A stretch of 64,000 bases of DNA from Halomonas alkaliantarctica (GCF_029854215.1 NZ_CP122961.1:2604001-2668000), one strand, 5' to 3'. Shown: positions 1-9,180, numbered from the stretch's first letter. Made by a program: numbers and translations. Notes: a model not told the origin generated them from the sequence alone.

Positions 1-1191
1 AAGGACACCAGGCTCCCCGGCAGGCAGCTCGCGATACTCGGCATCCAAAATCGCCAAGCGATAACCCGGCATCGGCACGCCCATTGCACCCACATGCTTT
101 AGATGGTCAAGCGAATGGTGGTTATTGCACGTCATGCCGGTTTCCGTCTGGCCGTAGTGATCCATGACCGGACAGCCCAGCGACTTCTCCACCCAGGTCA
201 CCACTTCAGTATTTAAAGGTTCGCCCGCCGAGCTCGCCGCACGTAGCTCTAGCGTTTCATGAGCGTCATCAAATAGCCCTGATGCTTTCATTAACCGGTA
301 AGCGGTCGGCGCGGCAGCAAAATTAGTAATATGGTGGCGCTTCATAAACGCCAGCGCCCCCTCGGCGCTAAATCCTGCTTCGCAGAAATGCGTCGTTACG
401 CCGAGCAGTAAAGGCCCGGCAATCGCATAATAGAGACCATAGGCCCAGCCGGGGTCGGCCATATTCCAGAAGCGGTCATCGTCACGCAGATCAATGGCCA
501 GCTCCATATAGATCGCAAAAGCAGTCATGCCCGCCAGTGGCACGGCAACGCCTTTCGGTTTGCCTACGGTGCCAGAGGTGAACATTTGCAGAAATGGCGC
601 TTCAGGCGCGAGTCTCGGCGGCTGATCGCTCATTGACGTATGCGTCAATGCAGCTTGCCAATCATGATCACCTGAGTGCTCGCTGGTCGCCCCACCCGCA
701 GCCAGTACCGGCGGGCATTGGCTAAGACCATCGAATTTATAGCGATTAGCGTGATCGGTTATCACCAACTTGGTGCCTGCGCGCCCTAGTCGATAGTCCA
801 CCGCATCGGGGCCGAAGGCGGTAAACAGCGGCTGATAAACCGCGCCAATACGCCATGTTGCTAAGACCGCAACCAATAGCTGTGGTGACCGTGGCAGCAT
901 GCAGGCGATGCGGTCGCCTATACCCAACCCCTGAGACTGAAACCACCCTGCCAGCTTGGCGCTCTGCTCGTCTAGCTCGGCGTAGGTCAGGGTATGCAAA
1001 TCACCTTGAGAATCCTCTTGAACCAGCGCTAGCACATCGCCGCGTCCAGCGCGCACATGACGCCCACAGCATGCCTCAAAGGCATTTAGCAGGCCGTCCT
1101 GGTGGTCATCCAGGCGAGCGATAACGCTATCCACGGAAAAGTTATCGAGATAGTGGTGATAGTCGGGCAGTGAATGTGATGTCGCTGTCAT
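1..1191 (-). CDS. AMP-dependent acyl-CoA synthetase (3' end outside window)
   Basis: The frame is open from an ATG at 1191 to the window edge, giving 397 residues without the C-terminal end. It belongs to the ANL adenylating family: the phosphate-binding loop FTSGTVGKPKG and the A5-type motif DHYGQTETGM are both visible. Members activate a carboxylic acid with ATP and pass the acyl group to CoA. The sequence order around AGPLLLGVTTHF fits a medium-chain or acetoacetyl/propionyl-type synthetase, but the substrate cannot be read from it. The neighbouring TetR regulator and thiolase suggest a small acyl-CoA catabolic locus. A palindrome resembling a LiuR operator lies about 75 bp upstream. The family is certain; the substrate is unknown. 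Confidence 0.9.
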   Translation of the reverse strand, partial: MTATSHSLPDYHHYLDNFSVDSVIARLDDHQDGLLNAFEACCGRHVRAGRGDVLALVQEDSQGDLHTLTYAELDEQSAKLAGWFQSQGLGIGDRIACMLPRSPQLLVAVLATWRIGAVYQPLFTAFGPDAVDYRLGRAGTKLVITDHANRYKFDGLSQCPPVLAAGGATSEHSGDHDWQAALTHTSMSDQPPRLAPEAPFLQMFTSGTVGKPKGVAVPLAGMTAFAIYMELAIDLRDDDRFWNMADPGWAYGLYYAIAGPLLLGVTTHFCEAGFSAEGALAFMKRHHITNFAAAPTAYRLMKASGLFDDAHETLELRAASSAGEPLNTEVVTWVEKSLGCPVMDHYGQTETGMTCNNHHSLDHLKHVGAMGVPMPGYRLAILDAEYRELPAGEPGVL

Positions 1192-1264
1192 GATGGCTCT
1201 CTTGTGTTATTGGAAATGAGCTCGTAGTGAGAATGGGCACAAGCAATATTGTTATATTTATCCG

Positions 1265-1280
1265 TTGACGTTAACGTAAG
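1265..1280. promoter_or_regulatory. Palindromic operator-like site upstream of acyl-CoA synthetase
   Basis: The 16 bases TTGACGTTAACGTAAG form an imperfect palindrome around ACGTTAACGT, in the leader of the minus-strand synthetase gene. The pattern resembles the published LiuR (MerR family) operators that control branched-chain acyl-CoA catabolism. No MerR gene is in the window, so the adjacent TetR protein is an equally plausible ligand. Assignment rests on pattern memory only. Confidence 0.35.
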
Positions 1281-1380
1281 CTTAAAGATAATAGCAACGC
1301 TAAAAGTAAACGGCACAGAGAGCAAGCACTGTTCTAAGTTGTAGCGTTAGACGTTGGTCGAGACAAACGTCATCAAAGCA

Positions 1381-1959
1381 TCAAACCGAGGTAGGCATAA
1401 TCATGGCGACCAGCTCGTCAGCGAGGTCATCAGGCGAGCGTGGCCCGTTGGGGTCGTACCAGCGCACCGTCCAGTTCAGCGCGCCCAACACAAAGCGCGA
1501 GACAAGAAAGCGATCGCCATGGATCAAGCCTGCTTCCAAAGCATCGTCGATAACAGCAACCCACAGCGCCTCATAAGCATCGCGTAAATGGCTTAAATGA
1601 GCACTGGCCGCCGGGTCGAGTCGGCGCCACTCAAACAATGCCACCACATGGGCATTGCGGTCAGTAAAGAGGGTTTCGAGATGGGCACGCGCCATGGTCC
1701 GCAGGCGTACTTCAGGCTCAGCGGCGCACTCATTCAGCGCTTTACGCGCGATCATCAAGGCATTTTGCGTGCCCTCTTCAATGACCGCGGCGAGGATTTC
1801 CTGCTTATCTTTAAAATGATGAAACAAGCTGCCGGACTTAATACCCATTTCCTGCGCCAGCATACGCACCGTTGTGCGATCAAAGCCCTCTTGGACGAAT
1901 AGCTGAGCCGCGAGGCTCGTCAATTCCTTGCGGCGAGGGGAAGCATTCATTACATTCAT
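1381..1959 (-). CDS. TetR/AcrR family transcriptional regulator
   Basis: The protein starts MNVMNASPRRKELTSLAAQ and has the TetR N-terminal helix-turn-helix at roughly residues 10-60, with FDRTTVRMLAQEMGIKSGSL and FHHFKDKQEIL typical of the family. The C-terminal ligand domain is unassigned. The open frame extends upstream to 2037, but that extension is not TetR-like, so I chose the ATG at 1959; another ATG at 1950 is also possible. No strong ribosome site is visible at either. It lies between the acyl-CoA synthetase and the divergent thiolase, so it probably represses one or both in response to an acyl-CoA. The target is inferred from position. Confidence 0.85.
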   Translation of the reverse strand: MNVMNASPRRKELTSLAAQLFVQEGFDRTTVRMLAQEMGIKSGSLFHHFKDKQEILAAVIEEGTQNALMIARKALNECAAEPEVRLRTMARAHLETLFTDRNAHVVALFEWRRLDPAASAHLSHLRDAYEALWVAVIDDALEAGLIHGDRFLVSRFVLGALNWTVRWYDPNGPRSPDDLADELVAMIMPTSV

Positions 1960-2076
1960 GTCATTTACACTAGCGCTTGCTTGGTTACTCTGGAGAGAAC
2001 CACAGCACCGTCTACGGGTCAACGTATCAACCACCACTTGGCATGATAATCACAATAATTCTGAAGGAGATTGGTC

Positions 2077-3264
2077 ATGAGTAACCCCACCGATGTTGTA
2101 TTTCTCGCTGCCAAACGCACGCCGATGGGCGGCATGATGGGCAGCCTGGCGAACATGACAGCGCCACAGCTTGGCGCCATCGCTATCAAAGCGGCCATTG
2201 AGGAGGCCGGAATCGATCCTGCGGCCATCAGCGAAGGCATTATGGGCTGTGTACTCCCCGCCGGTGTTAAGCAGGGCCCAGCGCGGCAAGCGATGCGACA
2301 AGCTGGCATTCCTGATGCCAATGGCGCCACCACCATAAACAAGCTGTGCGGCTCGGGCATGAAAGCAGCGATGCTTGCCCACGATTTAATCAAAGCGGGC
2401 AGTGGTGATATTTTGCTGGCTGGCGGCATGGAGTCCATGTCTAACGCCCCACACGTGCTGACTAAGGCACGCGGTGGCTACCGACTGGGGCACGGCGAGC
2501 TTAAAGACCACATGTTTCTAGATGGGCTGGAAGACGCCGAAACGGGCAAATTAATGGGCGTGTTTGCCCAGGATGTAGCTACTGAGCGCGGTTACACACG
2601 CGAGCGCCTGGATGATTTTGCTATTGCCTCCCTTGAGCGCGCCATGGCCGCCACCAACTCCGGCCACCTAAGCGCAGAGATGGCACCGGTGATGGTCACC
2701 TCTCGTCAAGGAGAAACCCTTGTCGAACACGATGAGCAGCCCTTCCAGGCTAAGCTCGATAAAATCCGCCAGCTGCGCCCCGCCTTTGCCAAAGACGGTA
2801 CGATTACCGCCGCTAACGCCAGCTCAATTTCCGACGGCGCTTCGGCACTTATCTTGGCGAGTCAGGAAGCTGCGGATCAGCAAGGTATTAAGCCGCTAGC
2901 GCGTATGCTAGGCCACACGACTCATTCGCGACACCCTAGCGAATTCACCATCGCGCCTGTGGGTGCAATTGAAAAGCTGATGAAAAAGCTAGATTGGGGC
3001 GTTAATGACGTTGATCTGTTTGAAATCAACGAAGCCTTTGCGGTGGTCACACTCATGGCCATGGATGACTTGGGTCTTCCCCATGACAAGGTCAATGTGT
3101 TTGGCGGTGCCTGCGCCCAAGGCCACCCGATAGGCTCTACCGGCTCGCGCATCATCGCCACGCTCATTCATGCGCTGCGCACTAAAGGTGGCAAGCGCGG
3201 CATTGCTAGCTTATGCATTGGCGGTGGCGAAGCAACCGCCGTCGCCGTCGAGCTAATCGATTAG
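2077..3264 (+). CDS. Thiolase (acetyl-CoA C-acyltransferase)
   Basis: This 395-residue thiolase has all catalytic elements: nucleophile Cys91 in NKLCGSG, the NEAF motif, the GHPIGSTG histidine near residue 350, and the second cysteine in CIGGGEA near residue 380. It either condenses two acetyl-CoA to acetoacetyl-CoA or cleaves 3-ketoacyl-CoA. The length fits biosynthetic and degradative acetyl-CoA acetyltransferases (AtoB/PhaA type). The ATG at 2077 follows AAGGAGA (2064-2070) at good spacing; an in-frame TTG at 2071 is less likely. It is divergent from the TetR gene and is followed by a strong hairpin, so it looks monocistronic. Confidence 0.92.
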   Translation: MSNPTDVVFLAAKRTPMGGMMGSLANMTAPQLGAIAIKAAIEEAGIDPAAISEGIMGCVLPAGVKQGPARQAMRQAGIPDANGATTINKLCGSGMKAAMLAHDLIKAGSGDILLAGGMESMSNAPHVLTKARGGYRLGHGELKDHMFLDGLEDAETGKLMGVFAQDVATERGYTRERLDDFAIASLERAMAATNSGHLSAEMAPVMVTSRQGETLVEHDEQPFQAKLDKIRQLRPAFAKDGTITAANASSISDGASALILASQEAADQQGIKPLARMLGHTTHSRHPSEFTIAPVGAIEKLMKKLDWGVNDVDLFEINEAFAVVTLMAMDDLGLPHDKVNVFGGACAQGHPIGSTGSRIIATLIHALRTKGGKRGIASLCIGGGEATAVAVELID

Positions 3265-3310
3265 TCCGCGATTTTCTAGGCTAATTTCATAGGGTTAACC
3301 CACTGCGCTT

Positions 3311-3343
3311 AACGCCCTGGCAGATTTCCACCAGGGCGTTTTG
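3311..3343 (+). terminator. Rho-independent terminator after thiolase
   Basis: A perfect 10-bp stem (AACGCCCTGG at 3311-3320 with CCAGGGCGTT at 3331-3340) encloses a 10-nt loop and ends in a short T run. It sits 47 bp after the thiolase stop and, being nearly symmetrical, may also stop transcription from the convergent chemoreceptor gene. Confidence 0.75.
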
Positions 3344-3354
3344 CCAACTCGTAA

Positions 3355-5055
3355 TTACGGCGATGAGGCGGCCAGCAACCGGGCTTTATGATCATCCTGC
3401 TGGGGGCGTGCTATCACTGGTCCATCTTGGCTCATTTGCTCCCATCCGGGATATTCGGGGTCATTACCATTGGCATGTCGGCCTGCCTCAGCGACTTCCT
3501 CTACAACACTAAATTGTCCTGCATATTCGCGCATCTGCAAGGCTTCTTGGGATAACACCTCTGCGCTCTGGGCCGCCTGATTGACTAAGCGCATAGTATC
3601 TTGGGTGGTGGTATCGATTTGGATGACCGCTTGGTTAACCTCTTCAATGCCCCGCCGCTGCTCCTCAGAAGCATGGGTGATTTGCGTCATCAGCGTATTC
3701 ACATTACTGGCTGCTTGCATAATCGCCCGAGTATGCTCACCCGCTTGCTGAGACAGTACGCTACCTTGCTGGACACTCGCACTCGACGCTTCAATACGCG
3801 TCCGAATTTCGCTTGCAGCATTGGCACTGCGCGTTGCCAGTGCACGCACCTCGTTAGCGACCACCGCGAATCCACGCCCATGTTCACCGGCACGCGCCGC
3901 TTCAACCGATGCATTGAGCGCTAATATATTGGTTTGAAAAGCAATGCTTTCAATCATTCGAATGATGCTTTGAATCTCTTCGGAGTGATTATTTATCGCT
4001 TCCATGGTGGCGATAAACTGGATAATCACCTCGTCACCCTGCTGCGCTTTATGGGACACATCCGCCGTGGACTGATTAACATGCGCAGCACTTTCAGCAT
4101 TTTGATTCACCGTGGCGGTTAGCTGTTCCAAGCTCGCCGCCATTTGCTGCAAGGCTGATACTTGAGTGTCGGTTTGGCTCGCCAAAAGCTGGTTCTGCTC
4201 GGTCATCTCCTGACTATTGCTATACACCTGCTGGCTGCTCGCATTAAGTCGATTAACCGTGGTCGTCAAAGAGTGCTGCATCTTATCCAGTTCACTAAAT
4301 AGCTGACCAATTTCATTTGATGAGTGCGCCGTTACCGGCGATGACAAGTCACCTTTAGCAATGCGCTGGAAATGCCCAGTGATCGTCTTCAATGGTCGAA
4401 GCACATTTTTACGCACGCCCCATACCACGACTGTCACTACCAACAGCGCAGCACAAAGCGCTGCAATCACACCCCAAAAAAGTAGTGAGGAGACCTGTTC
4501 AAAGCGCATAAGTAAGGCGTTACCCCGCTGAACGGAAGCGTCAAAAAAAGCCTCGGCGCTTGCTACAAAGTGCTGGCTGCTATCATCCACTCGCGACTCA
4601 CCCGAAAAAAAACCAGACACGTCGCGCTCTTCAAGCATCATCATTTGAAGGTTGAGATTATTGTTAACAAATGATTGAAAGTTTGACGCTAACTGGTCAA
4701 CAACCGCCTGCTGATCTTGATCAAAGTCGCTGGCTGTAAATTGATTGAAATTCTCGGTCGCCGCGTCAAGCAAACGGTGGGCTTCTTCTATCAGAGGATC
4801 AGGTCGATCGAACGACGGAGTACGAATTAACTCAGCCGCCCGATTCATCTGAATACGCGCGCGCAACAGCTGGGAGTAGGCGCTATCCAGGTTGCTAATT
4901 TGCGCCATATCCCGTTCATGAAGCGATGTAAATGCTTCACGACCAAAATGGTTGGCGAACAAACCCAGTGCGCCAATGACAACCACCAGGCCGCTAAAGG
5001 CCATTAATACGAGCGTCCAACTCGCCTTGACGCTTAAGTTATTAATCCATTTCAT
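3355..5055 (-). CDS. Methyl-accepting chemotaxis protein
   Basis: A 566-residue chemoreceptor of Tar/Tsr layout: an N-terminal membrane helix (about 10-30), a periplasmic four-helix-bundle sensor (about 35-190) ending in [21 protein letters not shown] as the second membrane helix, a HAMP domain, and a long cytoplasmic coiled coil. The signalling hairpin tip is conserved ([20 protein letters not shown] followed by [12 protein letters not shown]). It would relay an extracellular signal to CheA/CheW. No other chemotaxis gene is adjacent, so this is an orphan receptor, and its ligand cannot be inferred. A short C-terminal tail rich in Asp, Pro and Gln follows the helical domain. Confidence 0.93.
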   Translation of the reverse strand: MKWINNLSVKASWTLVLMAFSGLVVVIGALGLFANHFGREAFTSLHERDMAQISNLDSAYSQLLRARIQMNRAAELIRTPSFDRPDPLIEEAHRLLDAATENFNQFTASDFDQDQQAVVDQLASNFQSFVNNNLNLQMMMLEERDVSGFFSGESRVDDSSQHFVASAEAFFDASVQRGNALLMRFEQVSSLLFWGVIAALCAALLVVTVVVWGVRKNVLRPLKTITGHFQRIAKGDLSSPVTAHSSNEIGQLFSELDKMQHSLTTTVNRLNASSQQVYSNSQEMTEQNQLLASQTDTQVSALQQMAASLEQLTATVNQNAESAAHVNQSTADVSHKAQQGDEVIIQFIATMEAINNHSEEIQSIIRMIESIAFQTNILALNASVEAARAGEHGRGFAVVANEVRALATRSANAASEIRTRIEASSASVQQGSVLSQQAGEHTRAIMQAASNVNTLMTQITHASEEQRRGIEEVNQAVIQIDTTTQDTMRLVNQAAQSAEVLSQEALQMREYAGQFSVVEEVAEAGRHANGNDPEYPGWEQMSQDGPVIARPQQDDHKARLLAASSP

Positions 5056-5079
5056 CTCGACCCGCCCCTTTCAGTAAGA

Positions 5080-5493
5080 TTAATCAGACTTGTGAAGGGG
5101 CAGCCATAGCTGCAGGCGCCGACGAATCTCTAATAACGCCTGCTCATACGCATCTGACTTACCGATCAAGCGAGGATCACGAATATCCCAGGACAGCACT
5201 TCGCCCGCCCCCCCTTGCCAATCGCGGCAGGCTTGCTGGGCTTTGTCGCATAGCACAACGACAAAATCGAAATTGTCGCTTTCAAACTCATCCAACGACT
5301 TACTGCGCAGGCCCTCGGTGGGAAGTCCGTGTTTGCGCAACGCTTCAAGCGTCAATGAATGGGGTTCATCCGGCTCAGAACCGGCGCTGAACGCTTCAAA
5401 ACGATCACCTGCCAAATGGCGAAGCAGCGCCTCTCCCATCAGAGATCTTGCAGAGTTAGCATTGCAGAGGAACAACACGCGGCGCTTCGTCAT
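5080..5493 (-). CDS. arsC: Arsenate reductase, thioredoxin-coupled type
   Basis: This 137-residue protein has the low-molecular-weight phosphatase fold with P-loop C10-NANSA-R16. Two further cysteines fall at residues 82 and 89 (LCDKAQQAC), the same three positions used by the thioredoxin-linked arsenate reductase of plasmid pI258. It should reduce As(V) to As(III), relaying a disulfide from Cys10 through 82 and 89 to thioredoxin. The start MTKRRVLFLC is chosen because the fold begins there; the frame extends 36 bases upstream. It is divergent from acr3, which would export the arsenite produced. A plain protein-tyrosine phosphatase role is unlikely given the cysteine triad. Confidence 0.9.
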   Translation of the reverse strand: MTKRRVLFLCNANSARSLMGEALLRHLAGDRFEAFSAGSEPDEPHSLTLEALRKHGLPTEGLRSKSLDEFESDNFDFVVVLCDKAQQACRDWQGGAGEVLSWDIRDPRLIGKSDAYEQALLEIRRRLQLWLPLHKSD

Positions 5494-5580
5494 AAATAAA
5501 CAGCCTCTTATGTAGTTAGTGGCTGTCACTCTACGCCGGGTTCATGACGGCAATATTGCAAACATAAAGCAGCGCTAGAA

Positions 5581-5602
5581 ATATACGAAAAAACACATAT
5601 GA
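5581..5602. promoter_or_regulatory. Putative arsenic-responsive operator upstream of acr3 (copy 1)
   Basis: A 22-bp AT-rich imperfect palindrome, beginning ATATACGA and ending CATATGA, lies about 88 bp before the acr3 start, in the divergent arsC/acr3 interval. It matches 18 of 22 positions with a site the same distance from gapdh (9113-9134). A shared regulator, most simply an ArsR protein encoded elsewhere, is inferred. Confidence 0.5.
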
Positions 5603-5690
5603 TAGAGAGATCGACTTAAATTGACTCGAATAGAGCGCTGCAGAACTCTCCAAGCGCGTTAACCAGCGCGCCATCTAATAGGAGCCTTAC

Positions 5691-6761
5691 ATGCCAGCAC
5701 TACATGACAACACCTCGCCCTCCACCGCCGAAGGCATGGGCGTGTTTGAACGCTACCTTACGCTATGGGTAGCACTCGCTATTGTGGTGGGTATCTTAGT
5801 TGGCCAATTTATCCCAGCGGTACCGGAAACGCTTTCACGCTTTGAAGTGGCGCAGGTGTCGATTCCAGTGGCGGTACTCATTTGGGCAATGATTTTTCCC
5901 ATGATGGCGCAAATTGACTTCACCTCGCTGCTGGGCGTGCGTCGTCAGCCAAAAGGTTTGATCATCACTACATCGGTGAACTGGTTGATTAAACCCTTCA
6001 CTATGTTCGCCATCTCCTGGCTATTTCTGATGGTGATATTTCGGCCGTTTATTCCCGCCGAGTTAGCCAGTCAGTATCTAGCAGGGGCGATTCTACTGGG
6101 CGCCGCGCCATGCACCGCCATGGTGTTCGTGTGGAGCTACCTGACCCGCGGCGATGCCGCCTACACCCTGGTGCAAGTGGCACTCAACGACCTGATTATG
6201 CTGTTTGCCTTTGCCCCTATCGTGGTCTTCCTACTGGGCATTTCCAATATTCAGGTGCCGTGGGACACGGTCGCCCTGTCAGTGGTGCTGTACATTGTGA
6301 TACCCCTGTCGGCGGGTTATATCACGCGGCAAAGCTTGATTAAAAAGCACAGCAACGAGTGGTACGACAACGTGTTTATAAAGCGGGTTGGCCCAATAAC
6401 CCCGATTGGCTTGATCATTACCCTGGTACTGCTATTCGCCTTCCAAGGCGAGGTCATTCTCAATAATCCGCTGCATATCATATTGATCGCGATACCGCTG
6501 ATTATTCAAACGTTTCTAATCTTTTTTATTGCCTATGGTTGGGCTAAAGCCTGGCGATTGCCGCATAACATTGCTGCTCCAGGGGCAATGATCGGCGCCA
6601 GCAACTTCTTTGAACTGGCGGTGGCAGCGGCTATCGCGCTATTTGGCTTACAGTCGGGCGCTGCGCTAGCCACTGTTGTCGGCGTATTGGTCGAAGTACC
6701 GCTAATGCTCGCGCTGGTCAGAATTGCCAATAAAACTCGCCATCATTTTCCTGTTAACTAG
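5691..6761 (+). CDS. acr3: Arsenite efflux permease of the ACR3 family
   Basis: A 356-residue integral membrane protein with about ten hydrophobic segments, of the BART superfamily. The diagnostic cysteine in GAAPCTAMVF (residue 141) matches the essential Cys of characterised Acr3 proteins. It extrudes As(III) from the cytoplasm using the proton gradient. The ATG follows AGGAG (about 5680). It is divergent from arsC and ends 3 bp before the convergent arsJ stop. Both routes of arsenate detoxification are therefore together here: reduction plus arsenite export, and arsenylated sugar-phosphate export. Confidence 0.94.
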   Translation: MPALHDNTSPSTAEGMGVFERYLTLWVALAIVVGILVGQFIPAVPETLSRFEVAQVSIPVAVLIWAMIFPMMAQIDFTSLLGVRRQPKGLIITTSVNWLIKPFTMFAISWLFLMVIFRPFIPAELASQYLAGAILLGAAPCTAMVFVWSYLTRGDAAYTLVQVALNDLIMLFAFAPIVVFLLGISNIQVPWDTVALSVVLYIVIPLSAGYITRQSLIKKHSNEWYDNVFIKRVGPITPIGLIITLVLLFAFQGEVILNNPLHIILIAIPLIIQTFLIFFIAYGWAKAWRLPHNIAAPGAMIGASNFFELAVAAAIALFGLQSGAALATVVGVLVEVPLMLALVRIANKTRHHFPVN

Positions 6762-6764
6762 TGG

Positions 6765-7988
6765 CTATTTGCTTATTAAATCACTACCCCGCGGCAACGC
6801 CAGCGCCATCAATGCACTGGCAGCCACTAAGGCCGCTGATACCCACAGGCAGGCGCTCAGCCCGTATGCCATATACAGCCAGCCTGACAGTAGCGTACCC
6901 ACTAAACGCCCCATGGCATTGGCCATGTAGTAAAAACCAACATCCATAGAGGCGCCGTCGGCGCGGGCATAATGCACAATCAAATAGCTGTGCCAGCTGG
7001 AGTTAATGGCAAACAACACTCCAAAGGCGAGCAGCCCGACGACTAACCAGCCTACTTGCGCCAAGGGCAGCATTGCCAACACAATCGCCAGCACTGCCAG
7101 CGCCGCCGCCCAGCCAGCGGTGAGTGCCCATGCATCGCCTTTGATCAGCCGGGTTAACTTGGGCGCCTGGGTTTGAACCCCGCCGTAGCCGATGACCCAT
7201 ATCGCAAGGAGCCCGCCCACAGTCCAGTGCGACCAGCCATGCTGATCGTATAAAAACACCGGCAGTGCCACCACAAACCACACATCCCGCGCCGCAAACA
7301 GGCAAAAGCGCGCCGCGGAGAGCACGTTAATAGCGCGTGATTTTGAGAAGATTTCGGAGAACTTGGGCTTCACTTTCCGGCGGCCTAAATCCGCCTTGAG
7401 CCGCAGTAGTGAAAGCAGCAACACGCCGCCCAACATCACCGCCATCACCAATACGGCCGCCTGGAAGCCAATCAACGTTAGCAGCAACCCACCAACAAAA
7501 AAGCCTACCCCCTTTAACGCGTTTTTAGAGCCGGTCAGCATCGCCACCCAACGGTAGAGCGAGCTATTGGCGTTAACGCTCTCTTTGGGCACCAGCACCT
7601 TAACAGCGCTTTTAGCGCTCATTTTGTTGAGGTCTTTGGCAATCCCCGATAGCGCCTGAGCGGCCATGACCCAAGCGACAGTGAGCAGGCTAGCGGGCAC
7701 CATCAGCATGGCGAGGGCAAAAATTTGCAGCCCAAGGCCCACATTCATGGTGCGGTTGAGCCCCAACCGCGCGCCCAGCCAGCCGCCTACCACGTTAGTC
7801 ACCACGCCAAAGGCTTCGTAAAACAGAAACAGCATGGCGATTTCTAACGGCGAGTAGCCAAGCTGGTGGAAGTGCATGACCACCAGCATGCGCAGCGCGC
7901 CGTCGGTGACCGTGAACGCCCAGTAGTTACCGGTAATCAGCATATATTGGCGCACCTCGAAAGGTAGCGCATTTACCCTTTGCAGCAT
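6765..7988 (-). CDS. arsJ: Organoarsenical (1-arseno-3-phosphoglycerate) efflux MFS transporter
   Basis: A major-facilitator protein of about 407 residues with some 12 membrane segments. The stretches RQYMLITGNYWAFTVTDGAL, FLFYEAFGVVTNVVGGWLGA and the motif GIAKDLNKMSAKSA are the ones I recognise from ArsJ. ArsJ exports 1-arseno-3-phosphoglycerate, which decays outside to arsenate. It follows gapdh directly: the gapdh TGA at 7993 is 4 bp before the ATG at 7988. Earlier in-frame GTG starts (8015, 8000) would overlap gapdh; ATG is chosen because the family homology begins there. Translational coupling with gapdh is likely. Confidence 0.9.
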   Translation of the reverse strand: MLQRVNALPFEVRQYMLITGNYWAFTVTDGALRMLVVMHFHQLGYSPLEIAMLFLFYEAFGVVTNVVGGWLGARLGLNRTMNVGLGLQIFALAMLMVPASLLTVAWVMAAQALSGIAKDLNKMSAKSAVKVLVPKESVNANSSLYRWVAMLTGSKNALKGVGFFVGGLLLTLIGFQAAVLVMAVMLGGVLLLSLLRLKADLGRRKVKPKFSEIFSKSRAINVLSAARFCLFAARDVWFVVALPVFLYDQHGWSHWTVGGLLAIWVIGYGGVQTQAPKLTRLIKGDAWALTAGWAAALAVLAIVLAMLPLAQVGWLVVGLLAFGVLFAINSSWHSYLIVHYARADGASMDVGFYYMANAMGRLVGTLLSGWLYMAYGLSACLWVSAALVAASALMALALPRGSDLISK

Positions 7989-7992
7989 CGAT

Positions 7993-9024
7993 TCAGCCAC
8001 GATCGACCTGCCCACTGCCTACCATCAGGGCCAACTCGACCGTGCGGTTGGCGTAGCCCCACTCGTTGTCATACCAGGCGTAGAGCTTTAGCTGAGTGCC
8101 GTTGATCACCATGGTGGAGAGCGCATCAATAATCGAGCTGCGCGGGTCGGTGCGGTAATCAATCGACACCAGCGGGCGCACTTCATAGCCCAAAATACCG
8201 GCAAGCTCGCCATCGGCAGCGGCTTTAAGCGCCTGATTGACCTCTTCGACACTCACTTCACGCTCAAGCTCGAACACCATATCCGTGAGTGAAGCATTCG
8301 CCAGCGGCACGCGAATCGCATGGCCATTCAACTTGCCTTCTAACTCTGGGAAAATCGCGGTGATCGCTTTGGCCGAACCGGTCGTGGTGGGAATCAGGCT
8401 CATGCCGCAGGCACGCGCGCGGCGCAGGTCTTTGTGTGGAGCATCTAAAATGGTTTGGGTATTGGTGATGTCGTGAACCGTGGTCATCGAGCCGTGGCGA
8501 ATACCAAAGGTTTCCTGGATAACTTTGACCACCGGTGCTAGGCAGTTAGTGGTGCAACTGGCAGCGGTGACGATCTTATGTTGAGCAGAATCGTAAAGAT
8601 GGTCGTTCACCCCCACCACCACATTAAGCACGCTCGCCTCTTTCATCGGCGCACTCACCACCACACGGTCGACGCCTTGATCAAGATACGCCTGGAGCTG
8701 ATCCGTGGTTTTCATAACGCCCGAGCACTCAATCACTATATCGCAGTTCGACCAGTCGCTATCGGCAAGCGCCTTATTAGCGCTAAAGGCGACAGCTTTA
8801 CCGTCGATAACAATAACGTTATCAGTTGCCGAGATGCCCTTCCCTGGTGCCCAGTGCCCGTGTACCGAATCAAACTCCAGCAGGTGGCCAAAAGTAGCCG
8901 CATCGCCACCGGGGTCATTGATACGAATCAGCTCAACGTCACCCGCTGCCACCTTTGCCCACAAACTGCGCAGTGCCAAGCGCCCAATACGTCCAAAACC
9001 GTTGATACCGATACGTAATGCCAC
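7993..9024 (-). CDS. gapdh: Glyceraldehyde-3-phosphate dehydrogenase of the arsenic locus
   Basis: A complete 343-residue GAPDH: Rossmann motif [10 protein letters not shown] at residues 6-15, catalytic Cys157 in AASCTTNC, and the general-base His184. In this context it would use arsenate in place of phosphate, forming 1-arseno-3-phosphoglycerate for export by ArsJ encoded immediately downstream; this pairing is established for Pseudomonas aeruginosa. The start is GTG at 9024 with a good AGGAGG site just upstream. A candidate operator and two 14-bp direct repeats lie in its leader. Whether it also serves glycolysis is not visible, but the operon suggests a dedicated role. Confidence 0.93.
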   Translation of the reverse strand: MALRIGINGFGRIGRLALRSLWAKVAAGDVELIRINDPGGDAATFGHLLEFDSVHGHWAPGKGISATDNVIVIDGKAVAFSANKALADSDWSNCDIVIECSGVMKTTDQLQAYLDQGVDRVVVSAPMKEASVLNVVVGVNDHLYDSAQHKIVTAASCTTNCLAPVVKVIQETFGIRHGSMTTVHDITNTQTILDAPHKDLRRARACGMSLIPTTTGSAKAITAIFPELEGKLNGHAIRVPLANASLTDMVFELEREVSVEEVNQALKAAADGELAGILGYEVRPLVSIDYRTDPRSSIIDALSTMVINGTQLKLYAWYDNEWGYANRTVELALMVGSGQVDRG

Positions 9025-9046
9025 GGGAGCCTCCTAAGCTTGCGGT

Positions 9047-9076
9047 TTTTCAAAGCTATATGTTTTCAAAGCTATA
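9047..9076. repeat. Direct repeat in the gapdh-arsJ leader
   Basis: TTTTCAAAGCTATA occurs at 9047-9060 and again at 9063-9076, one and a half helical turns apart (16 bp). It lies between the gapdh ribosome site and the candidate ars operator. It could be a second regulator site or a slipped duplication. Confidence 0.6.
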
Positions 9077-9112
9077 AATTTGCAAACGACCTGTTTAAAA
9101 AGCATAACGATC

Positions 9113-9134
9113 ATATACGATAAAGCATATATAA
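9113..9134. promoter_or_regulatory. Putative arsenic-responsive operator upstream of gapdh (copy 2)
   Basis: A 22-bp element starting ATATACGA and ending ATATATAA, 18/22 identical to the element upstream of acr3 and lying at the same distance (about 88 bp) from the start codon of its gene. It is read on the same strand as copy 1 although the gene is on the other strand, which suits a roughly palindromic operator. Confidence 0.5.
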
Positions 9135-9140
9135 AAGCTG

Positions 9141-9180
9141 AAAAAAAGGTTCATAAATGAACAAGCCCACCGATTGACGA
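9141..9180 (-). terminator. Possible terminator after pstB
   Basis: On the minus strand, downstream of pstB, a short stem (GTTC pairing with GAAC, 9149-9162) is followed by seven T residues (9141-9147). The stem is weak, so this is tentative. Confidence 0.4.

Noticed and set aside
8578..9018. Long open frame opposite gapdh
   Set aside because: It is antisense to a certain gene, has no recognisable domain and arises from codon bias in GC-rich DNA.
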